From Hippopus hippopus (lineage: Eukaryota; Mollusca; Bivalvia; Cardiida; Cardiidae): a DNA stretch of 64,000 nt. This document shows, one piece after another, positions 12,101-23,634 of the stretch; positions within the stretch are counted from its first letter, which is position 1, and the number at the start of each line of letters is the position of its first letter. The position numbers and the translations under genes are program-made. A model generated the notes under the pieces. The model ran no database searches. It saw only the letters and a list, made by a program, of their open reading frames with translations, and had not been told where the DNA came from. The stretch spans positions 1,674,001-1,738,000 of the forward strand of contig OX328103.1 in assembly GCA_946811185.2 (NCBI GenBank), written 5' to 3'.

Positions 12101-14287
12101 GAAACTTTCAAGCCGACAGTAAAAAGTCAAATTTTGCTTTTTCAAAGGTATCTATAGGAAAAGATATCTCCATACTAGACAGTGTAGATCCAAGATCAGA
12201 CTGCACATTCTGTGCAGTCTGATCTTGATCTACACTGGCCACAAGAGCTCAGTGAGTCGTGCTTAGCAGCCTAGGCGTTATAACTTAGGATTGTGAGGTA
12301 AAGGGTTAATAGTGTTTTCAGCATTATCTCAGTAATATTGCAGTGGCTAGTGCACCAATCCATGCTTTCCTCGAGTTTCTGTGACCAGTACTCCTCAAAA
12401 TATTCTTCCCAAGCCACTGGCTGCTTTCCCAAATAACCAGCATTGAAACAACGATCATCCATGAGAGCAGAATCAATCCTGTTGCACTGACTATCATCAA
12501 TCCTCAGAAAGAAATCTGGCCTAGCTGTGGATTCAAACCAGTAACGGTTACCGTTTTCAAGTCCAGTATGATACAGGGGCTCAGCAGTTCTGTATTAGGC
12601 TGGAAACTACAGTGTGTTTCGTCAACCTTTTACTAAACAATCAGTGGTGTCCATAGTTATGAGGTAGAGCATTGGCCTCGTAACCCTAATGCCCCAAGTT
12701 CGATACCTAGGAGCAGGTGTCAACTTTGGGATTGTTCATTGGCCCACACATTTGGCGCGCGTACTGGTGCAGTTCAGAGGAAGCACAATCAAGAGACATA
12801 AGTATAAGTTGTAAAAACTTGTTTCTCAATCGATTTAAAATAAATATATGTTTATGCTAAACAATCCTTTTTTTAGCAGCCCAAGGAAGAAGACTTTTGA
12901 AAACATTGTGGGGAAAGGAGAAAATAGTGTATACCAAAATTTTCTCCTTTCCCAAAAATGTTTTCTACCCTTTCGATCAAAATTTTCCATAATTTGAGCA
13001 GAATGCATTTTTCTGTCTCTCAATTTGGAAAGTCGAATGTCATCTGGTAAATAATGAACCCTTTACCAGCAAGCCCATGTTTACCTCTTTACCAAAGATT
13101 GTGGCCTTGTCCAAATTGAAAGCATTTGCATATGTCAAATTATATTTAACTTAAAATTTCAACTCTGTCATTCAGTTGGCAGAAAAAGTTGTGAGAAAAT
13201 GCTGGTAACCAGCATTTTCTTTTCATTCCATGTTTTCAAAAGGCTTTTCCTTTACAGTCGTTTAAAGTCAGGATTGTACGAAAAAAGGTTGACTCTTTGC
13301 CACACAATCCCCAGTCTCCACGTTCCTAACAAAGAAGCCTTTTTAAAACATGGTGGGAAAAGGAGAAAATGCTGGTAACCATCATTTTCTCCTTTTCCAA
13401 CAATGTTTTCCATCCTATCAATAATAAATTCCATCATTTTAACCACATTTACATTGTTGTCTGCAAATGCTTTGAATTGAAATGCCTGACGGTTGCAAGG
13501 TTGCACAGATTATGCCTGTTTTGATGGCCTTCAAACCAACTGCTGTTGTCCGTTTCTGGTTTTAAATGAAGGCAAATTCCTGGAGTTTTTCTATCCCTTA
13601 CACCGTATACATGGGTAATTTATCTATGTTACACAGCTGAGTCATTCTATACACTTTCAAGTCCAAACAAGTTTCCCTCTAGCTGTAAGGATGTATCTTT
13701 AACTCTTTACCAAAAGACAAAATTTTCGACAGGTCCAAATTGAAAGCATTTGCAGATGACAAAATAAAAGTGACTCAAAAATTGAAATTTGTTGAGGAAA
13801 AGGTACAAAACATTGTGCAAAATGGAGAAAATACTGGTAACCAGCATTTTCTCCTTTTTCCCACAATGTTTTCAGAAGGCCTTTTCTTCAAGGTCGTTAA
13901 AACTCGTGATTGTGTGGTAAAAGGTTAACTGTATCATTTAACTCTTTATGGGGGAAAAAATTTGAGACTCGCCCACATTGAAAGAAGATACATTTAGAAC
14001 GGCTCAAGCAGCTGAATGTGTATTCAAAAGCATTAAAAGCATCCTTGTCTGGAGAGGACAAAATCCTGGCTAGCATCATTGTCTCCTTTTGAGGTTTTCC
14101 CACAATGTTTTTAAAAGCCCACTTCTCTAGGATGGTCAAAACAAAGGATTGTTAGAATGGAGAAATATGGAAACAAGCTGTTGACATCATCAATGACATT
14201 ATCAATGACATCATACCTTTCTTGCTCTGTATTAAAGACAAGAGGAGCCGGTGCATTGCTGTCGATGCTGTCAAAGTGTTGTTCCAT
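55..14287 (-). CDS. SNX16: Sorting nexin-16 (SNX16), six coding exons, C-terminus outside window
   Basis: The exons, in transcript order, are 14287-14217, 11828-11369, 8908-8822, 4322-4174, 2979-2910 and 191-55. Every junction has AG/GT splice sites and the phases agree, giving 324 codons plus 2 bases. Residues 1-150 are a low-complexity, Ser/Thr-rich tail. A PX domain follows at about 155-270, with the ILGYETME start, the RRYSDF arginine motif, the PPKRWF loop and the DDRVQGLQAF helix, all as in vertebrate SNX16. A coiled coil starts at about 280 (AYCAELEDTVYGL). SNX16 binds phosphatidylinositol 3-phosphate on early and late endosomes and self-associates through the coiled coil in endosomal sorting; that role is family knowledge. 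The final exon or exons lie beyond the left edge. It points away from the HSF-like gene. Identity is firm because PX order, linker motif (DPPG..DS.EESR) and coiled coil all match. Confidence 0.93.
192..2909. other. SNX16 intron 5
   Basis: This intron holds a hairpin-MITE fragment near 1000-1090 and a degraded minus-strand SINE body near 1236-1480. The rest is AT-rich with no supported coding sequence. Confidence 0.6.
2910..2979 (-). CDS. SNX16: SNX16 coding exon 5 (end of PX domain, linker)
   Basis: The 70-base exon lies between a TTTGTCCAG acceptor and an AGA|GTAAGT donor. It encodes VQQFFCFEDPPGAHDSIEES, which closely matches the SNX16 linker between the PX domain and the coiled coil. It is in phase with both neighbours. 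Confidence 0.9.
2980..4173. other. SNX16 intron 4
   Basis: Hairpin-MITE copies lie near 3040-3270 and 3900-4100. A copy of the short SINE family seen also at 12640 and 40815 lies near 3300-3450. No other gene is visible. Confidence 0.55.
4174..4322 (-). CDS. SNX16: SNX16 coding exon 4 (PX domain, PPKRW loop)
   Basis: The 149-base exon encodes LRILFPMFRFGLPPKRWF and then DDRVQGLQAFINSL, the membrane-binding loop and last helices of the PX domain. It ends in AACAG|GTACGT in phase 2. Confidence 0.93.
4792..5700. repeat. ~1 kb interspersed repeat with internal ~150 bp units
   Basis: It begins GGGACATGATGGCCCTGTAT and ends GGCCAGTGGAGCTAAAAA, with CCACTGGC and GCCAGTGG as inverted ends. Inside, a block containing GCCCATGTAAAACTTGTGACC recurs, and an ACGGACGG run lies near the end. 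A second, ~1.3 kb copy lies at 42793-44095. Confidence 0.65.
5830..6840. repeat. Tandem array of ~160 bp units
   Basis: GAGTTAT(G/T)GTTCTT recurs at about 5936, 6099, 6261, 6423, 6582 and 6742, a spacing of 159-163 bp. Each unit contains AGTCAATCGGACTGGAGATG and GATCAAAGGGAAATAACTCA. The array sits inside a larger repeat ending in CGTCTTCGACGGGCGTATAA. Confidence 0.75.
7985..8186. repeat. TTAA-ended hairpin MITE copy
   Basis: Member of the hairpin family with core AAAAGGAGAAAATGCTGGTTA and its complement. TTAA lies at both ends and the core is slightly shortened. Confidence 0.65.
8822..8908 (-). CDS. SNX16: SNX16 coding exon 3 (PX domain core)
   Basis: This 87-base, phase 0 to phase 0 exon encodes 29 residues with VFRRYSDF, the basic phosphoinositide-contact motif of PX domains. 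The acceptor is TTCTTATAG and the donor is AAG|GTATG. Confidence 0.92.
8934..9232 (-). mobile_element. tRNA-headed SINE, reverse orientation
   Basis: The body and tRNA-like head read on the minus strand. The head contains a GATCGAAC-type B box complement near 9160. Confidence 0.6.
10574..10800. repeat. TTAA-ended hairpin MITE copy, complete
   Basis: The copy is 227 bp including both TTAAs. Its ends read TTAACCCTTTACCA and TGGTAAAAGGTTAA. Confidence 0.75.
11369..11828 (-). CDS. SNX16: SNX16 coding exon 2 (N-terminal tail and start of PX domain)
   Basis: The 460-base exon runs from a TTTTTCAG acceptor to an ACC|GTAAGT donor. It encodes a Ser/Thr/Asn-rich region and then VPILGYETMEQRSRFT, the first strand of the PX domain. 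It ends in phase 0. Confidence 0.9.
12309..12604 (-). mobile_element. tRNA-headed SINE, reverse orientation
   Basis: Same family as 26660-26965, with a decayed head. Confidence 0.6.
13699..13929. repeat. TTAA-ended hairpin MITE copy, complete
   Basis: The 231 bp copy has ends TTAACTCTTTACCA and TGGTAAAAGGTTAA and the central CCAGCATTTTCTCC hairpin. Confidence 0.75.
14217..14287 (-). CDS. SNX16: SNX16 coding exon 1 with start codon
   Basis: The ATG is at 14287. The exon encodes 23 codons beginning MEQHFDSID and ends with two bases before a GTATG donor. This phase fits the first base of the next exon and makes a serine. A good acceptor (TTTTTCAG) lies about 35 bases upstream of the ATG, so the 5' UTR is probably spliced. 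The N-terminal tail is not conserved in the family, so the start rests on frame and phase. Confidence 0.75.
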
Positions 14288-17200
14288 GGTACCATAATTA
14301 TGTCATCATCTTTTTGGTGTGCTGAAAAATAAAGAGGATGTACATATTTATTAAGTAACAAAAAAGCCCAAATGTAAACAGAGCTGGTGTTTAAATGTAT
14401 TTAAATTTATATCATACCATTTAAAAATATGGAAATTATTGTGAAGATGACAATCTGTCATTGTACGGTAGGTCCAAGAGTTAGTCGCTGACATAGAAAT
14501 TGATTTCAAAACTAGGTTAAAACCTGCCAGGTAGCTGTGTCTTTTCTTTACTTTTTGCCTGATTTTAAAATTCTTTTTTCTGCCAGCAAATAACACATGG
14601 CCCAACCCCACAATAATAGACTTTCACCTTCTTAATATTTTCCATACTTTTAAACCGTATGATTTAAATTTAAATGTATTATGGCACCTCTTTTGATATT
14701 TTGGCCCTACTGGGCCTTTATTTGTCTGTCACATTTCTGACATAAAATATGTCAGTCACACACGGATAAAATAACACACACGCATATGACAGAAAATAAA
14801 TGTGTATCTACATAATGTCAAATACAGTTCCAACTATAGTATGCTGATGTATCTCATGCATGGAATACACAAGCATCGTTTGCAATGTGATTTGTTGAAA
14901 TATTACGCTATGGCATTCATAAAAACTAAGTTATTACCAAGTAATTCGTTATTTATTTTGTTGACCATTTCGGAATAAAATGTCAATAATTACACCATTT
15001 TGTCATGGAAAGTTTTAGGTATGTAATAAAAGGAATATTACGTTGTAGTGGCTTTCCTGGTGCTTGTATCTCCTTCTCGCTGCGTAAGAAAATTTTGACA
15101 TCTCGCTTGACCTTCTGTCTCGCACAATAATATGAAAATAGGCAAAGCCTAGAAATTGTCGAAAGAGACTTTTTTCCTCGGACATATGAAAACATAATCG
15201 GCACAATAACTGATCGGTGCAGATATGTTCGTTTGACCCTGCCCAGCAAATTTTTGATGGCAGTAGATACATTGTATCTGCAGACAACAAATTTGAAAGT
15301 GATACAAATAAAAAAAAAAAGTCTTCAACAGGGTAGCGTTTTGCCAGCATTTTATCTTTTTCCCACAATGTTCTCAAAATCCTTCTCCTTCAGAGCCGTT
15401 TGAACTCGGGATTTGGTAATAAAGGGTTAACTTGCGAAGAAATTTAGCCCAAAATTATCAGGAGTCGCAAATCCCAGCTGGATAGTTTTTTTTTCCCTAA
15501 GAATCAATGATAATCATTGCGACAGAATTCATCCACCTGTCATCGCTGATCATTGTTTGGGTAAATGTAAGGTGGGAAAGCAGCCATTGGACTGGAAAGA
15601 AGTTAGTGTAATCCTGATTAAAGGCACACTAGGAAAGCAAGGATAGGTGTACTGGCTGCCACGATAAATAACTGAAGTAATCTTGAAAGTGGCCGAATAA
15701 ACATACAAATACCCGTATTTTTTATGGCTCTGTGTACATTAAGAAATATATTATTTCTGATCATTTTTATTTCGCTACATAGGGGCGTAGAAACCTATAC
15801 GCAAAACAGGGAACTTTGTAGATCTAACATCTAGCTCTATACGTTATACATAGATAAACAAGAAATATCATTAGCAAGTAGTGTAGACGGCGTAATTTTC
15901 AGGCACTTGAATATGGATATTGTCAAAACTCTTTGGGGATTCAATATGAAGAGAAATAATGAAAAGTAAAATTGCAAGAAATTGTCTTTCTCCTGCTTTG
16001 CAACCTATGAAAGCCATGACAGATTCAAATTATAGATCTAGATATACTTTTCAAGATTAGATGTTAATCCAAATCATGTTTGGAAAAGGAGAAGTTCCTC
16101 CTAAAATTAGTGAGTCTGAAAATGAAGGCGGACAGGCATACAGTTCCTTGTGGGTTATAAGGGTCAAAACTAGGTCAATAGCAGGCCAAAAGCCATCACA
16201 ATCAGCTCCTTGGAAAAAAAGTAAAAACTATAAGGATGCTTACATGCTCACCAGGTACTACCAAAAAGTACCTTCATCTTCTCAGCTCTGACCAGCTGAT
16301 TGATTGAATTTGCATTTATCGAGCACCACTCCCACCCCCAAATGCTGCTTGTATTGGTACGGGGGACAGTGCAGATACAAAACGAACCCTTTCTAAGTTA
16401 AACCCGGTTCTTTAACGTGCTTAGTGTATAGCACCATCACACGAGAACTCAGTTTAATGTCTCATCCAAAAGAATATTAGTAATTTTAGATGACCAGCTG
16501 TGGGAATCAAACCCACACCTTCAATTGACCCAAAACATCACCTACACGACTGCTACACTCCACCAACTGAGCTTTGCGGGCTGGTCATCCTGACCAGCTC
16601 AGAGAGTGGGGGCCTATATATGTAGGCTACAGTACTCCTTCCAGCGAGGTCCAGGATGTACATTCAACATCAGTCCCCTTCGCACCTCTGATAATGCAAG
16701 AATATGTGTATACATTTTTAATCGGTCGGCGTGAGCCGGACGATTAGAGAGACCACAAATTTCGGAAATCCGTCTGCTGAGGGCAAATTGATCTAACTGC
16801 AACTCTAGACAGCTTTTACCTACAGTCTAATAACATTAATACTAGCTGTTGTGACCTTATTACGTTGAACGTTTAACCCTGATAAGGAATGGTGTCAGTG
16901 ATAAAGCAACAACTTCTGAATGAAACAAGAGCGAATCCAGGAGTATTTGATTATGTAAGCACACCTTGTGTTGAAAAGATGATAGGTCATTTAGCCTCGA
17001 GCAAGGATAAACTTGCAGTGAAACGGAATATGTAAGGAAACATTGCTTTAAAAGAATTTGAAAATTTAGATTGTTTTGCCTTAGAGCAAACTGATGTACA
17101 TGCTGGTGGTAAAAGCTGTTTAAAAAAGTAATCTGCAGTTATTAGTTTAATGTAAGCGAGGTGTAGCGTGTGAAGCAGTGTGGGACAAAGGATGTAGAGT

Positions 17201-19523
17201 TGTTTAAGAGTTATTACCCTAGTGGAGAAGCCATTACGTAAACATTTTCAGAATGGTCTGGTTATCCAACGCTTTCAACCTTAGAAACCAGACTGTCCAT
17301 TCGCAATACTGACCAGCATATATTTGATTATGCATCTTCCAGCTTAGGATGTATTAAACCTTGGGCTACTAAGCGCGAATTTATGACCTTTTCCGGACAT
17401 TGTAGATCAAGATCAGACTGTATACTACATGCTGTCTGATTTTGTATCTTTAATGTCCGACAAGAAGATATTTTTTCCAAAAAAAAAAACCTTTGAAAAA
17501 GTAAAGAACTGGGTTTTTACTGTCAGCTTGAAAGTTTCATTTCACTTATTTAGCATGTTAAGGGTTGAATTGCTTTCATAACCCATCTTCCTCTCCCTAA
17601 AGCTACGGCTCTACCATTTTACACGCTCACTAACATGTTTCTTTTTGATGACATTCTTAAGACTGTAATCAGTCTATTAACCGTTGGCCACACAATCTTG
17701 TTGGGCTTTAAAAATGTAGTGGGAAAAACAGCATACATGCATTAAGCATGTTCTCTTTTTCCTCACAGCGTTTTTTCATCATTTGAAAGATTTTCAACAT
17801 TTTTTCATTTGGTACAGTTAAACAGAGCATTTTCTTAGATGGAAAAAACCCTGAATCTGCAACACAAAAAACTCACTTAAAGTCATATTCTCCATGTTTG
17901 AATCAACTGACCAGGGAAAAAGCCTCTTCGGAGAGCGCAGATTCAGACCAGATGCAGACCAGACTGCACAGGACATGCAGTCACTCAAATTTTGGATCTG
18001 CTATTCCTATTTCTTGAGATATCGTGGTCAAGACAGCAATGACCCTGCAATAATTAGGCTGCTTTTCCACGCTTATCAGATCTATTTCATTAATTGAGCG
18101 CTTTAGTGTAAAACTCTCAGTAACATGTTTGTCTCATCAGCATATTGGTTGACTCCCATCCTCTCCAAATTCCAGATTAAAAGCACAAGGTTTACTGTAG
18201 TAATGCTCTTGCTCATTACAATGACTCAATACAATGGCCCATGTTCTCCAGTGACATGTATAGTCGCTTTTGAAGACAATAAAAGATCAAGATCAGACTG
18301 TCCTTTGAATGCAATGCAGATCAGTATCACAGACATACATACTGAATATCTTAATTGTCTGTTTATGTATAATTCATATGAAAAAAAAAAAAACTCGACA
18401 CTGAAACTGTAATGTTTGGATATTGTTTTTCTGACTATAAAAGGCCATAACTGAGTGTTTTAACCAAACTTTCCCGTTTCTGATGACCCCGAGGAAGAAG
18501 GCTGTTAAAAACATTGTGGAAAAATGCAAATAACCGTCGTTTTCTCCTTTTCTCACAATGTTTTTTTTTTTGCCATTTCAACGATTCAAATCATCATTAA
18601 TTTGGTCTACATTTCATTCGTCATGTGCAAATGCTTTCGTTTTGGACAAGTCTAAAATTACATCATTTGGTAAAGGGTTGAGGGTTTGGTAGATACTACA
18701 TGCTTTGAAAGTAATTTGGGAGAAATTGGGCAGCCGATGTTTTGGACAGAACAATCTTGCCAAGGGCCATTTAGCCAGCTGAAAAACGTACGGTAGGACA
18801 ATTTGTCAAGATAAACGCGAGCAGCCAAAGGTAATCACTTTGATAGTCATAATACAGGCACATTCTATACGACTTATTCATCATATCCATCATTCAATAT
18901 GGATATTATTGATAATATCTGACAATATGTTACAGAATAGTTTCAAAAGTTGCAAAAGTTACAGAAAAGAATACATGTATTTACATTTTCTTAATCTTTT
19001 ATAAAAGGTTGGTAGGTACTGTTATTCATGATGAGTGATATCTAAAGCTTGAAAATCGGTATTACTGGTCAGAATAGTCACTTACATTCTACGTTTTATT
19101 GCTATCGACTGGCAGACATATATCTTTAGCATTCCGTTTAACTACTAATTTGTAAGGGACGGAGAGTTCCTACGTGACTCAGTTATAAAATGTCTATCCC
19201 ATACATAGTTCAAACAACTGCCATTTGATTTGTGATTTCAAAACCACTGTAGTTATTCAGTGTCGACCGATTACAGTGCTGACAGCACTTTGATTTTCTC
19301 TAGCTCTGCTTACCATTTGTAAGAGTGTATATAATGATTTTGCTTGTCTACCTCTGAATTACTTTAATACGATAAACTCGGAGTAGATCTAGATCAACAT
19401 AATCTTGAAAACTTGGATTATTTCTTAGATTTAGTAAGCTGCATATATTGATACTAATACTTTTTAAAAAGCTTCTTATCCATCTATATATCTTTATACC
19501 CATCTATCTATCCCTTCTTCTTC

Positions 19524-19780
19524 TCTCGGTAGCTCAGTCGGTAGTGTACAGGACTTGAGAACAGGGGGGTGGCAAATTTTTTCCGGTGGATTGATGATAT
19601 TCACTGCGACAGGATTCATTCCTCTCTCACTGCTAACCATTGTTTCGAAGCCAGTGGCTTGAAAAGAATATTGTTATGAGTACTAGTAAAAGAAACTCCA
19701 GGAAAGCATGGATAGGTACACTGACTGCCCCAATATAACTGAAATGATGTTTAAGACAGCCGTAAACACCATAAATTAAT
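19524..19780 (+). mobile_element. tRNA-headed SINE with internal deletion
   Basis: The A box CGGTAGCTCAGTCGGTAG is present. The B box is damaged and part of the body is missing. Confidence 0.6.
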
Positions 19781-22700
19781 CTTCTCTCATATTAAAATCA
19801 TACATCCACCCATCCATCCATTAACCCAATAAATAGCCTAACCAACCCATAACAATGTGACAAGCACTCTTCCTATCTCTGTTGTTCCAAATCTCCTAAA
19901 ATATCTTTATCCAATCCCCTACATGTATGTTGTACCTAACTATGTAGATCTATCCCTAGTCTTGTCATCTTTCTCAAAATCAACAATATTTACAATACTC
20001 TCTTTCTTCATTAAAGAACAATTTGAAAAGTTATTCTTTTATAAGTCTTGTGAACAAAGTGTTGAAAAACTCAAGACGTAGGTAAGGGTGTTTAAGAAAC
20101 CAAAGTGAACACGAAATAAGGCGACCTGCAAAATGACGAACGGGATCAAGGCCGACATCAGAAAATGACGTCATTTGAAGCAAGAATGTCACACTGCATA
20201 GTTCATACATCACTGAAACTAACACTATTGATATTCTTTTCCCAGAATTTTTGTAATGATATGCGAACAAAAGGAAAACGTTGTAGATAGATTACTTTTA
20301 AAGAAATTATGGATTTTGTCTGACTGTGTTGAATTCTTCTTGTAATAAACCAGCCTTCTGGTTGTCAAGGAAGTTGAAGTACGGATACAGTCGATCGGTA
20401 TGTTTTCAAACTCAGTGCGTGTGACGTAGAACACATACAGTTTTTACGTCATTTTTTCTTTTTTTTTTGTTTCTTTGCAAAAACAAATATACTTGAAAGA
20501 TGCTTTTATTCAACCATTTCCAAAATCTATGTGATTTATGTTTAATCTTGTTATTAGAAAAATTCTTAACATATGCTGACTGCGTTCTCGAAATTTGTCA
20601 GTAAATGAATGTGCTTTGCTCTTGTAAAGAAATTCTGGTACTGTCCAGTTTGTCACCGGAAGCTGAACTCCAGTGGACGAAAAATCAACAAAAATTCAAA
20701 ATGGTCGAAAAAAGTCTTATGGGGTTTGTAATTTGAATTATGAAATTTGATGATTTTGAGTTTTATTTGTATGTGTAACCTGTAGGCGGTCTTTCGCCCG
20801 TATTAAATTTTCTCACACTGCTCAAATCAAATACAAAGCCATGTTTGGCCTTTCAGGGTGATATATTTTAATTATTTTGGTGTTTTTGTAAAGATTAATC
20901 ATTAGTCTATCAATCAAGGGCCTAACTGTTAGCTGACAAAGAAAAGATCGACACATACAGTCATTTGAAACAATGGTAGTATTTTCATTTTTCAATCCAG
21001 AATGGAAATTAGAATGGCTGCGATGAAGGTGAAACAATCACAGAAATAACATCGAAGCAAACCCTCAGACTGAACTTATCCTCCAAATCAGAGGTAGTGG
21101 ATCCAAACGCAGGGCCTGCTCCGGCTTTTGTTTTTCTTTCGCCACTATTTTCGCCAATTTAAAAAACTTTTCGCCACTTTTTTTTATTTATGAGCCATTT
21201 TTTTCGCCACTTTTCCTAGTTTAATAGCCATTTCTTTCGCCACTTTTCTTAATTTATGAGCCATTTCTTTCTACTTTTTGCTACTTTCCTTTTTACCACC
21301 ATTTATCCCCCTTTATTCCGTTCAGGTATCAGACACAGAGAACAAGGTTTTTTAGGTTTCTTTCAATTTTAATTCATTTGTACAAACATGAAAACATGAA
21401 TGATGAAAGTTACATAAAGTCTTTTATCATGATGGGGATTTAATCCTTAAGCGCATGACACAAATTTAGACACATCCAAACCCAAAGCATAGACAGACAT
21501 CAACTTAAATGTTGCTGAAATAGTGGAAGTTGTCTTTGATAGCACAGAAAACATTGTTTGAAAAGGAGAAATGCTGGTTACCAGCATTTTTTTTTTCTTT
21601 TCTCACAATATTTTCATAAGTCTCCTTTATTGAGGTCATTAAAAAGTTGGCATAGTGTGGGTTCCTAAAACAAAAAACTAGAGGCCCTTGAGGACCTGAA
21701 ATCGCTCTACTGGCAGTGATTTTGCTTTTATGCTAACATACATTATGAAGTCATGATGCAAAAAGAAAAAAAGACATAAAACACAAAAATATGTTCTTGC
21801 AACTGGGCTTGAACCCACTATGACAGCATAAATAAGCATGGTGAATTGAACAGTGAAAAAAAAAAATGAAGTGCAATTTCTCAAAATTATGTTTGGAATC
21901 CGGCCAAATTTGATAGGGTTACAGTATGCCTTGTATTAATCAATCCTAACAAATTTCAAAGAAATGTGACTAATAATGAGGACTTTGTTGTGTAAACGAT
22001 ACTAAGTCATCAAATGGCTGCTTTTCCTGAATGTTTTATTAGATTTTCTGAAACCAAACTAGTCTGAACTCCTTTGTCCATGATCTTTTACACTCGTTCA
22101 AAGATAAATCCATTTTGAACATGAATTTTGGTCTTGTTTGACTGTTACAAATGTCTGACATAATGTCGTCGGTAAAGGAGTTTTCCCTGCACAGGTAGAA
22201 AAAAAAAATCATGTGACACCTGTCTTTCGAAAAGGCTACAAGTAGGGAAAGAGACAGGATCACTTAAATTTTCTGCCCGATATTTTGTTCCTATCTTATT
22301 AAGCAAAAGTTACTCACTTTTTGGTTAGCCTGGGGATGATATTTGTCTCTAAAACAAGAATATATAGTGCGCTCGAGGCAACTTTCGAAATAGAGACTTT
22401 TTACCGGAAGTAAACAACTGGCTGGTTTTCGACCTCAGTCTTGGTTTCCTGCATTTTGTTTAATTTGCGGCACCTGTATCCGTCCGAGAGAAATAAGCGG
22501 TACCTTTTAAATTTGCGGTAACAGTGGCAATTGAATCTCCTTCCTTAAATTTCATTCATTTCTTTTTTTTTTTTTTTTTTTTTTCAAACAATGACTAAGC
22601 CATGACTATCAGGGTAGCTAATAAAAAGAAAACTTTCTTTTATTTTCAATTAATTGTATCTAGAAATGTAAATTGATTCATTACATCATAATGGATCTGA

Positions 22701-23047
22701 AGTTGCCTTCCAAACTGTGTGCAAGTAGACCACCCTCATTTTGCACGCCTTTGGCAATATACTTCCGTCTTTCAAAGGCTATTTTTGCAAGCAATTTCCT
22801 TTTTCGACGTTTAAAATATACTGGAGCAGTGGAAGCTTGTAAAATTTAGAAAGATAAAACAGATCTACATAGATCTAGCGAGACAAAGAACCTAATTGGT
22901 ACAGTCTACAGGTAACCAAGAAGTAGGATCCCTTTTCTAATCTCAATTAAATACACCTACAGAGCTACACGTAAGCTGGTCACAACTATTTCTAGATCCA
23001 TTAAACAAGATGTGCTTATCCACTGTACACATTTATGCATATGAGAA

Positions 23048-23084
23048 TGACGTCACGTGTACCTATACGTCAAACATGACGTCA
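23048..23084. promoter_or_regulatory. Two CRE palindromes upstream of the HSF-like gene
   Basis: The perfect cAMP-response element TGACGTCA occurs at 23048-23055 and again at 23077-23084, 29 bp apart. An E-box CACGTG (23054-23059) overlaps the end of the first. They lie 125-160 bp upstream of the ATG, where a core promoter is expected. CREB/CREM/ATF control is an inference. Confidence 0.6.
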
Positions 23085-23208
23085 TCAGAGAGCGTTAATA
23101 CATTCAGTGGGTAGGTGGAACGTTTTCCCAAGAAGAATACAAAGTGAAAGAATAATGTAATGTCTATTTTGCCGCCGGATTGTTAAGGTTTTAAACAATA
23201 ACCTAACA

Positions 23209-23634
23209 ATGGATGTTTCGGCTGGTATGCCACTGTCGCCTCCTAAAATTATCGACGGAGTTACTTTAAAATTTCCTGCAAAGTTATGGAGAATAGTAAA
23301 CGGTTGCAAGACTGGATCGATTTCATGGGATTCTTCAGGTAATTCGGTTAGAATTCAGCGAAAGCAGTTTGAAGTTGAATATTTAAGCACGCCAAAATAT
23401 TTCAAGACTACAAACTTTCCGAGTTTTGTGAGGCAATTAAATATTTACGGATTTCGGAAAATACCAACTTCTTCTAGATGGCAAGACAACGGAACTGTGT
23501 TCGAGTATCGTCATGACTGTTTCATAAGAGGACATCCCGAGCTGTTACCCGAAGTTCGCAGAAACACAGCAGTTCGAAGAACGTTGCGCGAGGCGGCGAT
23601 AAAAAATACTGACATGAATATTACCCAAAATTCC
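23209..23634 (+). CDS. HSF5: HSF-like exon 1 (whole DNA-binding domain)
   Basis: The exon runs from ATG (M-D-V-S-A-G) to a GTGAGT donor at 23635, giving exactly 142 codons. It contains the complete HSF-type DNA-binding domain. The open frame continues 54 bases into the intron, but the strong donor and downstream phase support splicing. Confidence 0.88.

Larger units (their letters stand above)
11829..14216. other. SNX16 intron 1
   Basis: It holds hairpin MITEs near 11874, 12840, 13070, 13290, 13699 and 13930, a short palindromic element at 12178-12238, a minus-strand SINE at about 12309-12604 and a short SINE at about 12640-12830. Confidence 0.6.
14288..23208. other. Intergenic region between SNX16 and the HSF-like gene
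   Basis: This ~8.9 kb region separates two divergent genes and should hold the SNX16 promoter and 5' UTR exons, which I could not place. It contains MITE fragments (15340, 18450, 21430), SINEs (about 15485-15700, 16290-16600, 19524-19780), a short palindromic element (17398-17460), TTCGCCACTTTT-type short repeats at 21130-21330 and a poly-T run at 22562. None of its short open frames has recognisable similarity. Confidence 0.5.

Noticed and set aside
9249..14140. Many 60-80 codon frames sharing a VGKGENAGYQHFLLFPQ-like peptide
   Set aside because: All are translations of the hairpin MITE core in various frames.
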